Positions 1 through 10,002 of a stretch of 64,000 bases of DNA are shown here, in pieces; the first letter of the stretch is position 1; each line of letters starts with the position of its first letter. This DNA is from Caldithrix abyssi DSM 13497. GTDB taxonomy: Bacteria > Calditrichota > Calditrichia > Calditrichales > Calditrichaceae. Where the stretch lies: the NCBI RefSeq assembly GCF_001886815.1, contig NZ_CP018099.1, positions 2,168,501-2,232,500 of the forward strand, read 5' to 3'. Made by a program: the position numbers and the translations under genes. A model generated the notes under the pieces. That model ran no database searches. It worked only from the letters and a program-made list of their open reading frames with translations, and was not told the origin of the DNA.

Positions 1-952
1 AGAGTTTACCGGTAAAGGTGGATTCTACGATGATTTCATTGGTGCCGTCGCCGTCAATGTCGCCGTGTACAAATCCTTTAATAATGTAAGAATCGCTGTC
101 TAAGTCCAATTTGTCTATTTGGACCACTTGCGCAGAATCAACATAGCTATTAGGACCGGTGGATTCGATACAACGCAGACTGAGATTATCGTAAACGCTG
201 ACCCACAGTTCGCTATGTTCGTCATTATCCAGGTTGCCATAATAAACGCCGGTAACGCTGCCGCCGGTGTTCAACTGATAACGGGTCTGTTTGTATTCCT
301 GGTTCCAGGAATAAAAACCGCTGGCAAAATTACCGTCAACCGATAAAATATTTACGGTACGAGAATCATAGTCGCCGCCAACCCAACGCGTGAAAGCCAG
401 TTCCAACTGACCGTCATCGTCAAAATCGGCCACAGCTATGTCTTCGCAACGCCAGGAACCGGTGTCAATGATGGCCGGATTGGTGCTCCAGTCTAATTTG
501 GCCACCATTTCAAATTCATTGTCATTGCCGTTGTTCTGAAACACAACAATGCCGCCGGTGCTGTCAACCGTGTTCCAGCCCGTGCTCACATAAGTATAAA
601 GTTCATCATAACCGTCGCCGTCCAGATCGCCCACAGCTACGGTGCGTACCGGAGTAGAGTAAGGAGAACCCAGGTCCGGCGAACGCCAGATTTCTTCCAG
701 CATGTTATCGCCAACAACTTCAAAAATTTCAATGGCGCCGCCATTGGCGTACTGTGTCATAATGATTTCCGGTTTGCCATCTTTGTCCAGGTCAGAACCA
801 GCATGAATCCCACGGCCAAAGCCGGTAATATTGTTGATCGCAGGATTGCTGTACGCGCGTCCCATCGTTGTGTTATCGCCATCGGTTTGCGCGAAAAGCA
901 TGGCTACAGAGAGAAAAAGAATAAAAAGGACGAATGGTACACGTTTGTTCAT
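1..952 (-). CDS. Secreted FG-GAP/VCBS-type repeat protein (partial, C-terminus outside window)
   Basis: Reading the minus strand from the ATG at 952 gives an open frame of about 317 codons that runs off the window edge. The first 21 residues form a signal peptide (MNKRVPFVLFILFLSVAMLFA). The rest carries spaced acidic motifs DLDKDGKPEI, DLDGDGYDEL, DFDDDGQLEL, NLDNDEHSEL and DIDGDGTNEI, typical of calcium-binding FG-GAP/VCBS beta-propeller blades. An AGGAGG-like site lies just upstream of the start (GAGGCG, plus-strand 957-962). It is probably an exported or surface protein; its ligand cannot be told. It is transcribed divergently from the TonB receptor at 1165, with about 200 bp between them. 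The fold call is good, the function unknown. Confidence 0.8.
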   Translation of the reverse strand, partial: MNKRVPFVLFILFLSVAMLFAQTDGDNTTMGRAYSNPAINNITGFGRGIHAGSDLDKDGKPEIIMTQYANGGAIEIFEVVGDNMLEEIWRSPDLGSPYSTPVRTVAVGDLDGDGYDELYTYVSTGWNTVDSTGGIVVFQNNGNDNEFEMVAKLDWSTNPAIIDTGSWRCEDIAVADFDDDGQLELAFTRWVGGDYDSRTVNILSVDGNFASGFYSWNQEYKQTRYQLNTGGSVTGVYYGNLDNDEHSELWVSVYDNLSLRCIESTGPNSYVDSAQVVQIDKLDLDSDSYIIKGFVHGDIDGDGTNEIIVESTFTGKL

Positions 953-1164
953 AAGAACGCCTCCTCAAGATTTGGTTAAACATAAAACTAAATAAACTTC
1001 AAACTAAATAAAATTCCTTATTAAAGATAAAAAAAAAAATGAATAAATCAATAGCTAAATCAAGAAAATTTACAATTAATTCAGTTTGTGAACTATCTAA
1101 TTTTTTATTATATTCAAAGGAAAAATTGAAACGTAACAATCAATCAATATGTTGGAGCGTTGTT

Positions 1165-3912
1165 ATGAACACTTTGTGGCAAAGAATTCTTTTTGTACTC
1201 ATCTTGTTGCTGGCTGGTAATTTAATCGCCGGAAATACAGGAAAGATCGCCGGAACGGTGGTCGATGCCAATACCGGCGAACCAGTTCCGGGCGCCAATA
1301 TTATTCTCTCCGGAACCTATTATGGCGCTTCCAGCGATATCAACGGCGAGTTTTTCATCATTAATATTCCTCCCGGTAAATACGATGTAGAATGTATTGT
1401 GATTGGCTATCAGAAAACCATTATGAAAAACGTTCTCGTGCAGTCCGATCAAACCACCATGCTAAATTTTAGAATTAGAGAACAAACCCTCGATCTGGAC
1501 GAAGCTATTGAAGTGGTCGCCGAACGTGCCATGGTTCAAAAAGACCTTACTTCTTCCAAAAAAGTGACCACGGCGGAAGAGATCAAAAGCATCCCTGCTG
1601 AAACGTTTACCCAGGTGCTGGCCACTCAGGCCGGCGTAACCAGAGGGGCAGACGGCGCCCTACATATTCGCGGCGGTCGATCTAACGAAATTGCCTACCT
1701 GATGGATGGTGTTTCGGTTGCCAACCCTTACAATACCAATGGGCTGGGAACCTCCGTGGCCAATAATGCCATACAGGAACTCACCGTGGTTAGCGGCGCC
1801 TTCAATGCAGAATATGGTAACGCCATGAGCGGTGTGGTAAACATTACAACCAAGGACGGCGGGAAAAAATTCGAAGGAAGTTTAACCGGTTACACAGGCG
1901 ATTACGTCAGCGCGCACGACGATATCTTCTTAAATATCGATCAGGTTAAACCTTTTAGTAATAAAACGATTGAAGGAACGTTGTCCGGACCGATTCCTAT
2001 TGCGCGTGATAAAGTTACCTTTTTCTTCTCCGGAAAATACACTGATAGCGAAGGATATTTGTACGGCGTTCGCGAACACGATCCGGCCGATTCTGCCAAT
2101 TTTCAGGGAAGGGTAGAAGAGTATTTTGTTGAAACGGAAGAGAAAGTATTCGAACGACGTGAACGCTTTATCGACGAATGGTATATTGAACGCGGCGGCG
2201 ACGGAAAGATCGTCCCCATGAATCCAAGCTGGTCTTACAACATGCTAGGTAAATTGAAAATAAACCTCACACCGTCTCTTGTGCTCAGGATAGAATCGAT
2301 TTACAACCGAAGCTGGTGGAAACAATATACGCACGATTACAAATACAATCCGGACGGCGATTACCAGTACAATACCAGAAGTTATCACCATGCCGTCAAA
2401 CTGATGCACTCCCTCTCGCCCAGCACCTATTATGAATTTCGCCTGGCGTATAATCAACGCAAATATGAGCAATACGTTTATAAAAATCCTTACGATCCAC
2501 GCTATGTGCCCACCGACAAAATTGTTGGCTCTCCGGGAGGAAGAACCTTTGTTTTTGGCGGTACGCGCATGGATCATGTACATCAAAAATCAAAAAGTTA
2601 TATTAGCAAATTTGATATTACCAGCCAGGTCAACAACAGACATCAGGTGAAAACCGGATTTGAGTGGCGGCTGCATCGTTTGCAGAACGAGACCTTTACC
2701 ATTTTGTACGATCGCATTAATTACAACAGTCCTACGGTTCTGGGACTTGATTCGCCCACTCACGATTATTACGATCGTTGGCCTGAAGAGTTTTCCGCTT
2801 ACATCCAGGATAAGATAGAATACGAAAGCATGATTATTAACGTTGGCGTGCGCTACGACTACTTTAACGCCAAATCCAAATATGCCAAAGATCTGTTGCA
2901 TCCGGACGGCGAGCTGGCTGAAGCCACACCCAAACACATGGTCTCGCCGCGATTGGGCGTCTCTTTCCCCATCACGGCTAAAGGGATTATTCATTTTTCT
3001 TATGGCCATTTTTCGCAAATGCCCGCTTTTAGCGCATTGTATGTGAATCCTGATTTTGAACTCCCTAAAAGCGGCGTACCCACCTTTGGTAACGCTAATT
3101 TACGTCCGCAAAAAACCGTAATGTACGAAATCGGTTTACAACAACAGTTAACCAATGATATAGCGATCAATATTACCGGGTTTTATCGCGATATACGTGA
3201 TTTGTTGACCAGGCAACGCATTAAGTTTCAGTCCAGAGAAGGCGACCTGCGCGATTATCGTGTTTACGTCAACCAGGATTACGGGAATGTAAAGGGAATT
3301 ACCCTCTCTTTAAAAAAGAAAATTACCAAACAAACGCCGGTGGGATTCTCTCTGGATTATACCTATCAGGTGGCCGAAGGAAATGACAACGATACGGACG
3401 CCTTTTTCTACAATTCTTTAAGCGGTCTGGCCACCATTAAAGAGATCGTGCCGCTGGATTGGGATCAGCCGCACAATTTATATGCTGTGGTAACGGTGGC
3501 GCCCTCCGATCGTTTTACAACCAGCATTATTGGTAAAATATCTTCAGGATATCCCTATTCGCCTTTTATTTACAATAAAGATTTTAATTACGATATCAAA
3601 CCCAATAGCGATCGCAAGCCGCTTCAGCGATATGTGGATATTCAGTCTTCTTATCGTTTTACCGTGGGCGGTTATCACGTTACGTTTTTTACCAAGATTT
3701 ACAACCTGTTCGACACGCTGAACGAACGCTATGTGTATGACGACACCGGTCGAGCAACCTACACCTTTGCCAATCGCAGTCAGGAAGAAACAGATACATT
3801 AATAAAACACTACGGAGAACCCGGGGTGCACGAATGGACGGACTACATTAACCGTCCGCATTACTATACTGCCCCAAGAGAAGTACGTTTAGGCGTAACG
3901 GTCGAATTTTAA
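1165..3912 (+). CDS. TonB-dependent outer-membrane receptor with N-terminal carboxypeptidase-regulatory-like domain
   Basis: The frame is open from 1039, but the ATG at 1165 has GGAG eight bases upstream and begins a clear signal peptide (MNTLWQRILFVLILLLAG), giving 915 aa. A CarboxypepD_reg-like/DUF4480 beta-sandwich follows (GKIAGTVVDANTGEPVPGAN). Next is a plug domain (LATQAGVTRGADGALHIRGGR, then YLMDGVSV) and a long barrel ending in an aromatic, F-terminal strand (VRLGVTVEF), as expected for BAM-assembled porins. It probably binds or transports a ligand, or acts with the 1130-aa protein 19 bp downstream. Receptors of this type next to large secreted proteins and PorV-like proteins are common in the FCB group. 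The substrate is unknown. Confidence 0.85.
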   Translation: MNTLWQRILFVLILLLAGNLIAGNTGKIAGTVVDANTGEPVPGANIILSGTYYGASSDINGEFFIINIPPGKYDVECIVIGYQKTIMKNVLVQSDQTTMLNFRIREQTLDLDEAIEVVAERAMVQKDLTSSKKVTTAEEIKSIPAETFTQVLATQAGVTRGADGALHIRGGRSNEIAYLMDGVSVANPYNTNGLGTSVANNAIQELTVVSGAFNAEYGNAMSGVVNITTKDGGKKFEGSLTGYTGDYVSAHDDIFLNIDQVKPFSNKTIEGTLSGPIPIARDKVTFFFSGKYTDSEGYLYGVREHDPADSANFQGRVEEYFVETEEKVFERRERFIDEWYIERGGDGKIVPMNPSWSYNMLGKLKINLTPSLVLRIESIYNRSWWKQYTHDYKYNPDGDYQYNTRSYHHAVKLMHSLSPSTYYEFRLAYNQRKYEQYVYKNPYDPRYVPTDKIVGSPGGRTFVFGGTRMDHVHQKSKSYISKFDITSQVNNRHQVKTGFEWRLHRLQNETFTILYDRINYNSPTVLGLDSPTHDYYDRWPEEFSAYIQDKIEYESMIINVGVRYDYFNAKSKYAKDLLHPDGELAEATPKHMVSPRLGVSFPITAKGIIHFSYGHFSQMPAFSALYVNPDFELPKSGVPTFGNANLRPQKTVMYEIGLQQQLTNDIAINITGFYRDIRDLLTRQRIKFQSREGDLRDYRVYVNQDYGNVKGITLSLKKKITKQTPVGFSLDYTYQVAEGNDNDTDAFFYNSLSGLATIKEIVPLDWDQPHNLYAVVTVAPSDRFTTSIIGKISSGYPYSPFIYNKDFNYDIKPNSDRKPLQRYVDIQSSYRFTVGGYHVTFFTKIYNLFDTLNERYVYDDTGRATYTFANRSQEETDTLIKHYGEPGVHEWTDYINRPHYYTAPREVRLGVTVEF

Positions 3913-3931
3913 AAAGTGGAGATAAAAGAAC

Positions 3932-6900
3932 ATGAGAAACGGATTGATCTATGCCTTAATCCTTTTGCTTTTCAGTCTTGTCTTTTGTTATGCCGATAAT
4001 CTGGATGACGAAAAGTTTAAAGACGGTCCCAAAAAAGACTGGACAGAAGAGGAATTTAATGCCTACAATCAATGGATAAACGCCATTTTAGCCAAAAGCG
4101 CCGGCGGCACCAAACGGCAAACGGCTATTATGAACGGTAATAAGATTACTGCTCAAATCTTTAACTATGGCTCCATTTCCAGCGCCGGCAATCATATTAC
4201 CGATATTGTCTGGAATGGATTGGGTTACGCCTACGAATTTGGACCGATGGTCGGCGCCGAAGTCCCGGTGCTGGATGATAAACATCCTGATACAATTGTT
4301 CGCTTTGAGAATGGTGAAAGGAAATTTTACGCCCACGTGATCAGCGATGGCTTAACTTCTACCGGCCCTGAGTTGAATCCCGATCGCACCATTCGCTGGG
4401 GATTCCAACCGCTGGTCACCAATGATGATGGAACGATCCAGTATCTGAATCCGGCCAGCGATTACATCCCCACCAGTGATGCGCCGGATGAAAATCAGGA
4501 TGGAAAACCGGACTCCTGGCCTGACGACTGGTACAATGAGGACCTGCGCGAATACGTTTGGCCAGGCGCATTGGGCCAGGGCGCTACCAATGCCGATAAA
4601 GAAGCGTTTTATGTGATGGATGATCGGGACAACGCGGAGTTTTCTTATTATCCCTTTATAGATGATACCTCGCGTCGCGGCCTGGGCATTCAGGTGGAGG
4701 TACGCATCTACCAGTGGTCCAATCCGCTGGCCGAGGACGCCATCTTTTTAATATACAAAATTGCTAACATGAGCGATAAAGATTTAAACGGCGTTACTTT
4801 TGCCATGTGGGGCGATCCGCATATTGGCGGCTGGAGCGATTACAATGACGACTGGGCTTATTTTGATAAAGCCTATAACATGGTCTTCGCTTACGATACC
4901 GATGGCAAAAGTATGATTCCCGGACGCGTGCCCGGTTACCTGGGATATAAATTTCTGGAAAGTCCCGGCATTGGTAATGAAATTCTTGATGGCGTGTTCT
5001 ACCCCGGCGACGGCATCGATAACGACGGCGACGGCATGGTTGATGAAAGCTGGACGGACGGCATCGATAACGACGGCGACTGGGATCCGGAAAAAGACGA
5101 TGTGGGCATTGACGGGATTCCCAATACCGGCGATTATGGCGAAGGAGATGGGATGCCTACGGCTGGTATTTTGTTTGATATTCAAAATCCGGGTGAACCG
5201 AACTTCGAATTTACCGATATTGACGAATCGGATATGCTGGGCTTGACCGGTTTCGAAAACCCCGCTTTTGGCAGCCTTTATCCGCGCGACGATGAGAAGC
5301 TTTATTCTCAATATATGGTGCCCAATCGCTTTGACACCACACTGGTGCAGGGCGATCGTATCTTTTTGTATTCGTCCGGTCGTTTTGTGATGCGCGGACT
5401 GGAAACCAAACGTTTTTCCATCGCTTTATTGATGGGCGAAGATTTTAACGATCTGGTGTTGAATGCTGAAACGGTGCAGCAAATTTACAATACCGGTTAC
5501 CAGTTTTCCAAACCGCCGGCAAAACCCCATCTGGTGGTGGTGCCGGGCGATCGCAAAGTGACCCTTTACTGGGACGATGTGGCCGAATCTTCTTACGATC
5601 CCATTTCTGAAGAAGTGGACTTTGAAGGTTATGTGATTTATCGCAGCACCAGTCCAGACTTTGCCGATCAACAGGTGATTACGGATATTAACGGAAATAA
5701 ATTCTTGTTCCAACCGTTGAAAACCGTTACGGGCGTGGATGCGCGTTTTGACCTGGTGAACGAATATCAGGGGCCAAGTAAAACGCCCTACAGGGGACGC
5801 GGCGTATCCTATTATCTCGGAAACAATACCGGCCTGGTCCATTCTTTTGTGGACAGCAACAATGTCATTAACGGACAGACCTATTTTTACGCGGTTGTCT
5901 CTTATGACCACGGCAGCGACTCGCTGCAAATTCCGCCGACGGAATGTTCGAAAATAATTACCTTTGATCCCACGACCAATACGTATAAGTTTGACGTTAA
6001 CACGGCCAGGGTCGTGCCGCGCAGCAGGGCTGCCGGTTATGTGCCGCCAGAAATCGTTAATTACGATCAGGGCGGAGGCGTCGTTCCTGAACCCGGAACG
6101 GTGGCCACCGGTAAGTTTACGTTGAAAATTATCGATGAATCCGCGGTGGAAGACAACAATAAGTTTTTGATTTCATTTTCCGATTCAACCGGCCAAAAGA
6201 CGTACAGCGTGGAAGACTTGAAGCCTAAAGAAGAGATATTTACCTCGTTCTATGGGCAGTATGTGGCGTTGCAATACAAACATTTAAATCCCGAAAACGC
6301 CGTGGTCTCTACGGTGGACGGATCGCAAACCTTTAGCGACAGCATCGATTACATTTTGGATGGCGTGAATGGGCGGATTTTAGTGCTCGATCCGGCTGAA
6401 CATCCGGGCGCCCGCATGCAGGACAATGTGAACTACAAAATCACCTACACCAATTATCCAATCTATCACAGTACAGCCCTTAAGGGCGAATTAACCAATC
6501 CCTTTTTTGACGGAATTCATTTAAGCGTGTACGAAACGCCCTTTAAATTACGCAATGAAAATACCGGTTGGAGCGCCTCCAGTCAAACCAACCTGGAATA
6601 TGAATTAGTGCCCAATGATGCGGAGGTCGAAGCGGCGGATTATCTGATCAAATTTTACGATACCATCGTCGATACCAGTTTGCCGCTGGGTAATATGCCG
6701 GGAATTCGAACCAACTTTACGATTACCAATGTGGATTTAAATAAACCCGCGCGCTACATCATTCTGGAATCGACCCAACGCGATACCATGTGGAATCCCG
6801 GTGAAACTATTTTCATCCTGCTGGGCGACGAAGGGCTTGATAAATCCTGGTCGGTGAAATTTGTCGAACCGCAAAACGAAGACTACATTCCGCCGGGCGA

Positions 6901-7324
6901 GGGAGATGAATTCTACATCTCGGTTTTCAAGCCGTTCAAACTGACAGACCGGTTTTCGTTTGTCACAAAAGCGGCCCATGTGGATCCGGTAAAGGCCAAA
7001 AACGAACTGGATAAAGTGCGTGTTGTTCCCAATCCGTATGTGGCGACCAATGTTATTGAACCAAAGAATTTTGTGGATCGCGCATCTCGTGGTTATCGGC
7101 GGCTCTATTTCGATAAATTGCCGCGCAAATGCACCATTAAAATCTTTACAACGGCCGGAGAACTGGTGCGCGTCCTTGAACACGACAGCACCATCGACGA
7201 TGGAAAAGAATACTGGGATTTACTAACCAAAGATAATATTGAAGTTTCTTATGGATTGTATTTTTATCATATATCGGCTCCTGGAATAGGAGAAAAAGTT
7301 GGTAAATTTGTCATTATTAAATAA
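3932..7324 (+). CDS. Large secreted protein with Ca-binding stretch, fibronectin-III-like region and C-terminal sorting/FlgD-like domain
   Basis: The 1130-aa product starts with a signal peptide (MRNGLIYALILLLFSLVFCY). Around residues 355-400 it has two DGIDNDGD blocks and further Asp/Gly runs, which look like calcium-binding loops. The two blocks are encoded by a 24-bp direct repeat at 5009-5032 and 5057-5080. Residues about 530-650 resemble a fibronectin type III domain (KPHLVVVPGDRKVTLYWDD). The C-terminal 100 residues (RVVPNPY, then TIKIFTTAGELVRVL, ending GLYFYHI and GKFVIIK) resemble the FlgD-like/type IX sorting domains of FCB-group secreted proteins. It lies between a TonB receptor and a PorV-family gene, with 14-19 bp gaps, so export through a type-IX-like route is a reasonable inference. 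No enzymatic motif was recognised. Confidence 0.75.
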   Translation: MRNGLIYALILLLFSLVFCYADNLDDEKFKDGPKKDWTEEEFNAYNQWINAILAKSAGGTKRQTAIMNGNKITAQIFNYGSISSAGNHITDIVWNGLGYAYEFGPMVGAEVPVLDDKHPDTIVRFENGERKFYAHVISDGLTSTGPELNPDRTIRWGFQPLVTNDDGTIQYLNPASDYIPTSDAPDENQDGKPDSWPDDWYNEDLREYVWPGALGQGATNADKEAFYVMDDRDNAEFSYYPFIDDTSRRGLGIQVEVRIYQWSNPLAEDAIFLIYKIANMSDKDLNGVTFAMWGDPHIGGWSDYNDDWAYFDKAYNMVFAYDTDGKSMIPGRVPGYLGYKFLESPGIGNEILDGVFYPGDGIDNDGDGMVDESWTDGIDNDGDWDPEKDDVGIDGIPNTGDYGEGDGMPTAGILFDIQNPGEPNFEFTDIDESDMLGLTGFENPAFGSLYPRDDEKLYSQYMVPNRFDTTLVQGDRIFLYSSGRFVMRGLETKRFSIALLMGEDFNDLVLNAETVQQIYNTGYQFSKPPAKPHLVVVPGDRKVTLYWDDVAESSYDPISEEVDFEGYVIYRSTSPDFADQQVITDINGNKFLFQPLKTVTGVDARFDLVNEYQGPSKTPYRGRGVSYYLGNNTGLVHSFVDSNNVINGQTYFYAVVSYDHGSDSLQIPPTECSKIITFDPTTNTYKFDVNTARVVPRSRAAGYVPPEIVNYDQGGGVVPEPGTVATGKFTLKIIDESAVEDNNKFLISFSDSTGQKTYSVEDLKPKEEIFTSFYGQYVALQYKHLNPENAVVSTVDGSQTFSDSIDYILDGVNGRILVLDPAEHPGARMQDNVNYKITYTNYPIYHSTALKGELTNPFFDGIHLSVYETPFKLRNENTGWSASSQTNLEYELVPNDAEVEAADYLIKFYDTIVDTSLPLGNMPGIRTNFTITNVDLNKPARYIILESTQRDTMWNPGETIFILLGDEGLDKSWSVKFVEPQNEDYIPPGEGDEFYISVFKPFKLTDRFSFVTKAAHVDPVKAKNELDKVRVVPNPYVATNVIEPKNFVDRASRGYRRLYFDKLPRKCTIKIFTTAGELVRVLEHDSTIDDGKEYWDLLTKDNIEVSYGLYFYHISAPGIGEKVGKFVIIK

Positions 7325-7338
7325 TGCGGAGGCATTAA

Positions 7339-8376
7339 ATGTTCACTCGAAAAATAATTAATATCTTTTTTGTGATAGGTTTGACGGCTTCCGTCGGCTT
7401 TGCACAATTGACAAGTTCATCCACCATGTCTAAAGTGGGCACAACCGTGGCCCAGTTTTTAAAGATCGGGCCCAGCGCCAGAGCTCTGGGAATGGGCGGC
7501 GCTTTTACTGCCATAGATGATGATATTAGTTTATTGCACTGGAATCCGGCCGGCCTGGCGCGCATGACGGCCAATGAAGCGCTGTTTACGCATACCAGCT
7601 GGATCGCCGGCACCAATTATGATTATATGGCGGTGGGTATTAAAATTTACAACGTGGGCACCATCGCTCTGGTGGTTTCCTCTTTCGGCTCCGGCGATAT
7701 GGATGTGAGAACCGTGGACATGCCGGATGGAACCGGTGAAAAATTTAATACCAGCGATTTGATGATCGGTTTAGGGTTTGCGCGCAATCTGACCGATCGA
7801 TTTTCAATCGGCGGCACGGTTAAGTATATCCATCAAAGGTTGTGGCATATGACGGCCTCTACGGTGGCGCTGGATATCGGCACCCTTTTTACCACGCCGT
7901 TTTATGGCATTCGGTTGGGCGCCAGTATGTCTAACTTTGGCCCCAAAATGCGCCTGGACGGACGCGATATCAAGTTTGCTCAGGATCCGGATCCGCTCCA
8001 TGAAGGGAACGTGGAATTCGTAAACGCCCAGTATGAAATGCTTTACTATTCCATTCCTTTGAATTTTCAGCTGGGAATTGCCAAAGATTTTAAATTTGGC
8101 GAAAAAAATCGCATAACCCTGGCCATGGATGCCGTGCATCCCAATGATAATTACGAGGCGGTAAATGTGGGAACGGAAATCGCTTTGCAGAATATGTTTT
8201 TCTTGCGGGCCGGTTACAAGTCTCTTTTCCAGACCGATAGCGAAGAAGGGATGACCCTGGGCGCCGGTTTGAATTACCGACTCTATTCCACCGTTATTTT
8301 AAAGATCGATTACGCTTATGAGGATTTTGGCGTTTTGAACAATGTGCAGCGGTTTAGCGTGGCGCTAAGATTTTAA
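7339..8376 (+). CDS. PorV/PorQ family outer-membrane beta-barrel protein
   Basis: A 345-aa protein with a signal peptide (VIGLTASVGFA). The conserved N-terminal block (AQFLKIGPSARALGMGGAF, then LHWNPAGLAR) is the hallmark of the UPF0164/PorV-PorQ branch of FadL-like barrels. The C-terminus is a beta strand ending in Phe (VQRFSVALRF). In Bacteroidota, PorV shuttles type IX cargo to the attachment complex; homologues in other FCB phyla are mostly uncharacterised. GGAGG sits six bases before the ATG, and the gene follows the secreted protein by 14 bp, so the three genes from 1165 form an operon. Confidence 0.85.
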   Translation: MFTRKIINIFFVIGLTASVGFAQLTSSSTMSKVGTTVAQFLKIGPSARALGMGGAFTAIDDDISLLHWNPAGLARMTANEALFTHTSWIAGTNYDYMAVGIKIYNVGTIALVVSSFGSGDMDVRTVDMPDGTGEKFNTSDLMIGLGFARNLTDRFSIGGTVKYIHQRLWHMTASTVALDIGTLFTTPFYGIRLGASMSNFGPKMRLDGRDIKFAQDPDPLHEGNVEFVNAQYEMLYYSIPLNFQLGIAKDFKFGEKNRITLAMDAVHPNDNYEAVNVGTEIALQNMFFLRAGYKSLFQTDSEEGMTLGAGLNYRLYSTVILKIDYAYEDFGVLNNVQRFSVALRF

Positions 8377-8380
8377 TTCT

Positions 8381-8549
8381 GAGGGTGTCTCAAAAGCGAC
8401 ATTAAATGTATATTTATTAATATATGCGGTAAATCTTACATTAGCCCTCACCCCCTGCCCCCCGAAAATCGGGAGAGGGGGAATTAAAGGGGGTGAGGGA
8501 AAGAAAAACTTTATAAAAATACATTTTCTTTGGCTTTTGGGACAGCCCC
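8381..8549. mobile_element. MITE-like palindromic element, about 170 bp
   Basis: Imperfect terminal inverted repeats of about 37 bp flank this stretch. The left end reads GAGGGTGTCTCAAAAGC and the right end, reverse-complemented, reads GGGGCTGTCCCAAAAGC; both continue into matching ATGTATWTTTAT. An inner inverted pair, CCCTCACCCCC at 8445-8455 and GGGGGTGAGGG at 8489-8499, makes the transcript strongly foldable. There is no coding capacity. The ends loosely resemble those of the IS1182-type element at 13732, so mobilisation by a related transposase is possible. It separates the PorV operon from the lipoprotein gene. Confidence 0.6.
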
Positions 8550-8613
8550 GTATAAAAGCCGGTCTGTCCCCCCCAGATCGGCTTTGTCGTTTGGAAGTAC
8601 AGGAGAGTAAAAC

Positions 8614-10002
8614 GTGAAAAACATGCTCGTCGGATTGCTGATCATTATTGTTCTTTTTGGCTGCCAGAAAAAAGAGGAATTACCGGTTGTAGCCAGAGTG
8701 GATGGTAAAGAAATTACCCTGCAGGAATTTGAACTGTCCTATCAGTTTAATCCTTTTTTATCGCGCATCAAGCAGCCCGACTCTGCCAAAAAAGCTCTGT
8801 TAAAGTCACTGATAGCCGAAAAGCTGATTGCGCTCAAAGGGCAGACCGAGCAAAAACAAATTGCGGATCTTTTAGAAGCGTACAAAAGAGAAGCGATTAT
8901 CGAAGCCTTCTGGAAAGAGGTAATCGAGCCCCGCGTTAAAATCGACGAAAAAGAGTTGCGTGAGGCCTATTTCCGCTCCAAAACCAAAAAGATTGTGCAA
9001 TACCTGCTTTTTACCGATGCCCAAGAAGCTGAACGCGCGGCCAAATTACTGAATGAGGGCATGTCGTTTGAAGAATTGGCGCAGCTGCGAGGCTTTGATT
9101 CACAGACTATTTTAAGCGATACGATTGAATTCAACGGAACGTTGCCGGCCATTGAAGACCAGGTTTTTAAGATGAAACCGGGCGAGATTAGCCAGCCGGT
9201 GCAAGAAGGATTTTATTACTTTATTTTAAAAGTAACAGGAGAGAGAATAGATCTCTTTACTTCTGAAAATGATTTCAATGCCCGCCTGTACTCATTACGC
9301 AAAAAACTAAAAAGAAGAAAAATGCAGGAAGCCATGGCAGAGTATCTGGCCCACAATGTGCCTTCTCCGCCTTATCAGATTTCAAAAGAAAAGATAAAAA
9401 AAACATTGCAGATGGTGGAAAACGCCATCATGGCGGAACAGGATAAGCTTCAAAAAAATGAAGGCCTTACGGCAGATATTTACAATTCCCTACAGCGCAT
9501 GGAATCTTCACTGCTTAACGAACCCATTGTCACCTTTTATGATGGTCAAACCTGGACCATCCGGCAGCTGTTAAAACGAATGGCCTTTGCTTCTTATCCG
9601 TTGCGTATGGAGAACAGGGGATTGTTCCGCAAAAGCTTTTTGCTGGCCCTGCGCAATGTACTGGATGATCAGGTCATTTTAAATGAAGCAAAAAAACGAA
9701 ATTTACAGAATTCTCTCTATGTAAAACAGCAGGTTGCCATGTGGCGAGATTACCTGTTGTTTAAAAAAGGACTGGCTCAGATTTTGAGAGGCAAAAGCCT
9801 GTTCGATCCCCAGCCTGTTTATCAATATTTGAACCAAACGGCGTCTCAATATACAATCCAGGTGAATACAACACTGTTAGAAACTTTAAAAATTAAAAAA
9901 ACCGACATGGCCGTTTTAAAGCAGCACTTTCCGGGACGCATTGCCGTGCCGGTTTTTCCGTTGCTAACAAAATATCGCCTGACCTATGAACGGATGGATT
10001 AA
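8614..10002 (+). CDS. Peptidyl-prolyl isomerase-like lipoprotein (parvulin/SurA type)
   Basis: The start is GTG with AGGAG eight bases upstream. The 462-aa product has a lipoprotein signal ending LFGC (Cys17), followed by a SurA-N-like helical region (VARVDGKEITLQEFELSYQ). A PpiC/parvulin-like segment spans residues about 110-215 (KIVQYLLFTDAQEA, GMSFEELA, FKMKPGEISQPVQ, YYFILKVTG). The C-terminal 200 residues are a helical chaperone-like extension. The likely role is folding of periplasmic or outer-membrane proteins. Whether isomerase activity is retained cannot be judged. It is a single gene between repeats, with no obvious partner. Confidence 0.8.
   Translation: MKNMLVGLLIIIVLFGCQKKEELPVVARVDGKEITLQEFELSYQFNPFLSRIKQPDSAKKALLKSLIAEKLIALKGQTEQKQIADLLEAYKREAIIEAFWKEVIEPRVKIDEKELREAYFRSKTKKIVQYLLFTDAQEAERAAKLLNEGMSFEELAQLRGFDSQTILSDTIEFNGTLPAIEDQVFKMKPGEISQPVQEGFYYFILKVTGERIDLFTSENDFNARLYSLRKKLKRRKMQEAMAEYLAHNVPSPPYQISKEKIKKTLQMVENAIMAEQDKLQKNEGLTADIYNSLQRMESSLLNEPIVTFYDGQTWTIRQLLKRMAFASYPLRMENRGLFRKSFLLALRNVLDDQVILNEAKKRNLQNSLYVKQQVAMWRDYLLFKKGLAQILRGKSLFDPQPVYQYLNQTASQYTIQVNTTLLETLKIKKTDMAVLKQHFPGRIAVPVFPLLTKYRLTYERMD

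Noticed and set aside
4784-5311. 175-codon minus-strand frame inside the secreted-protein gene
   Set aside because: It lies fully within a well supported gene on the plus strand and shows no family motif; it reflects the codon bias of the true gene.
5426-5929. 167-codon minus-strand frame
   Set aside because: Shadow of the 1130-aa secreted protein, no recognisable domain.
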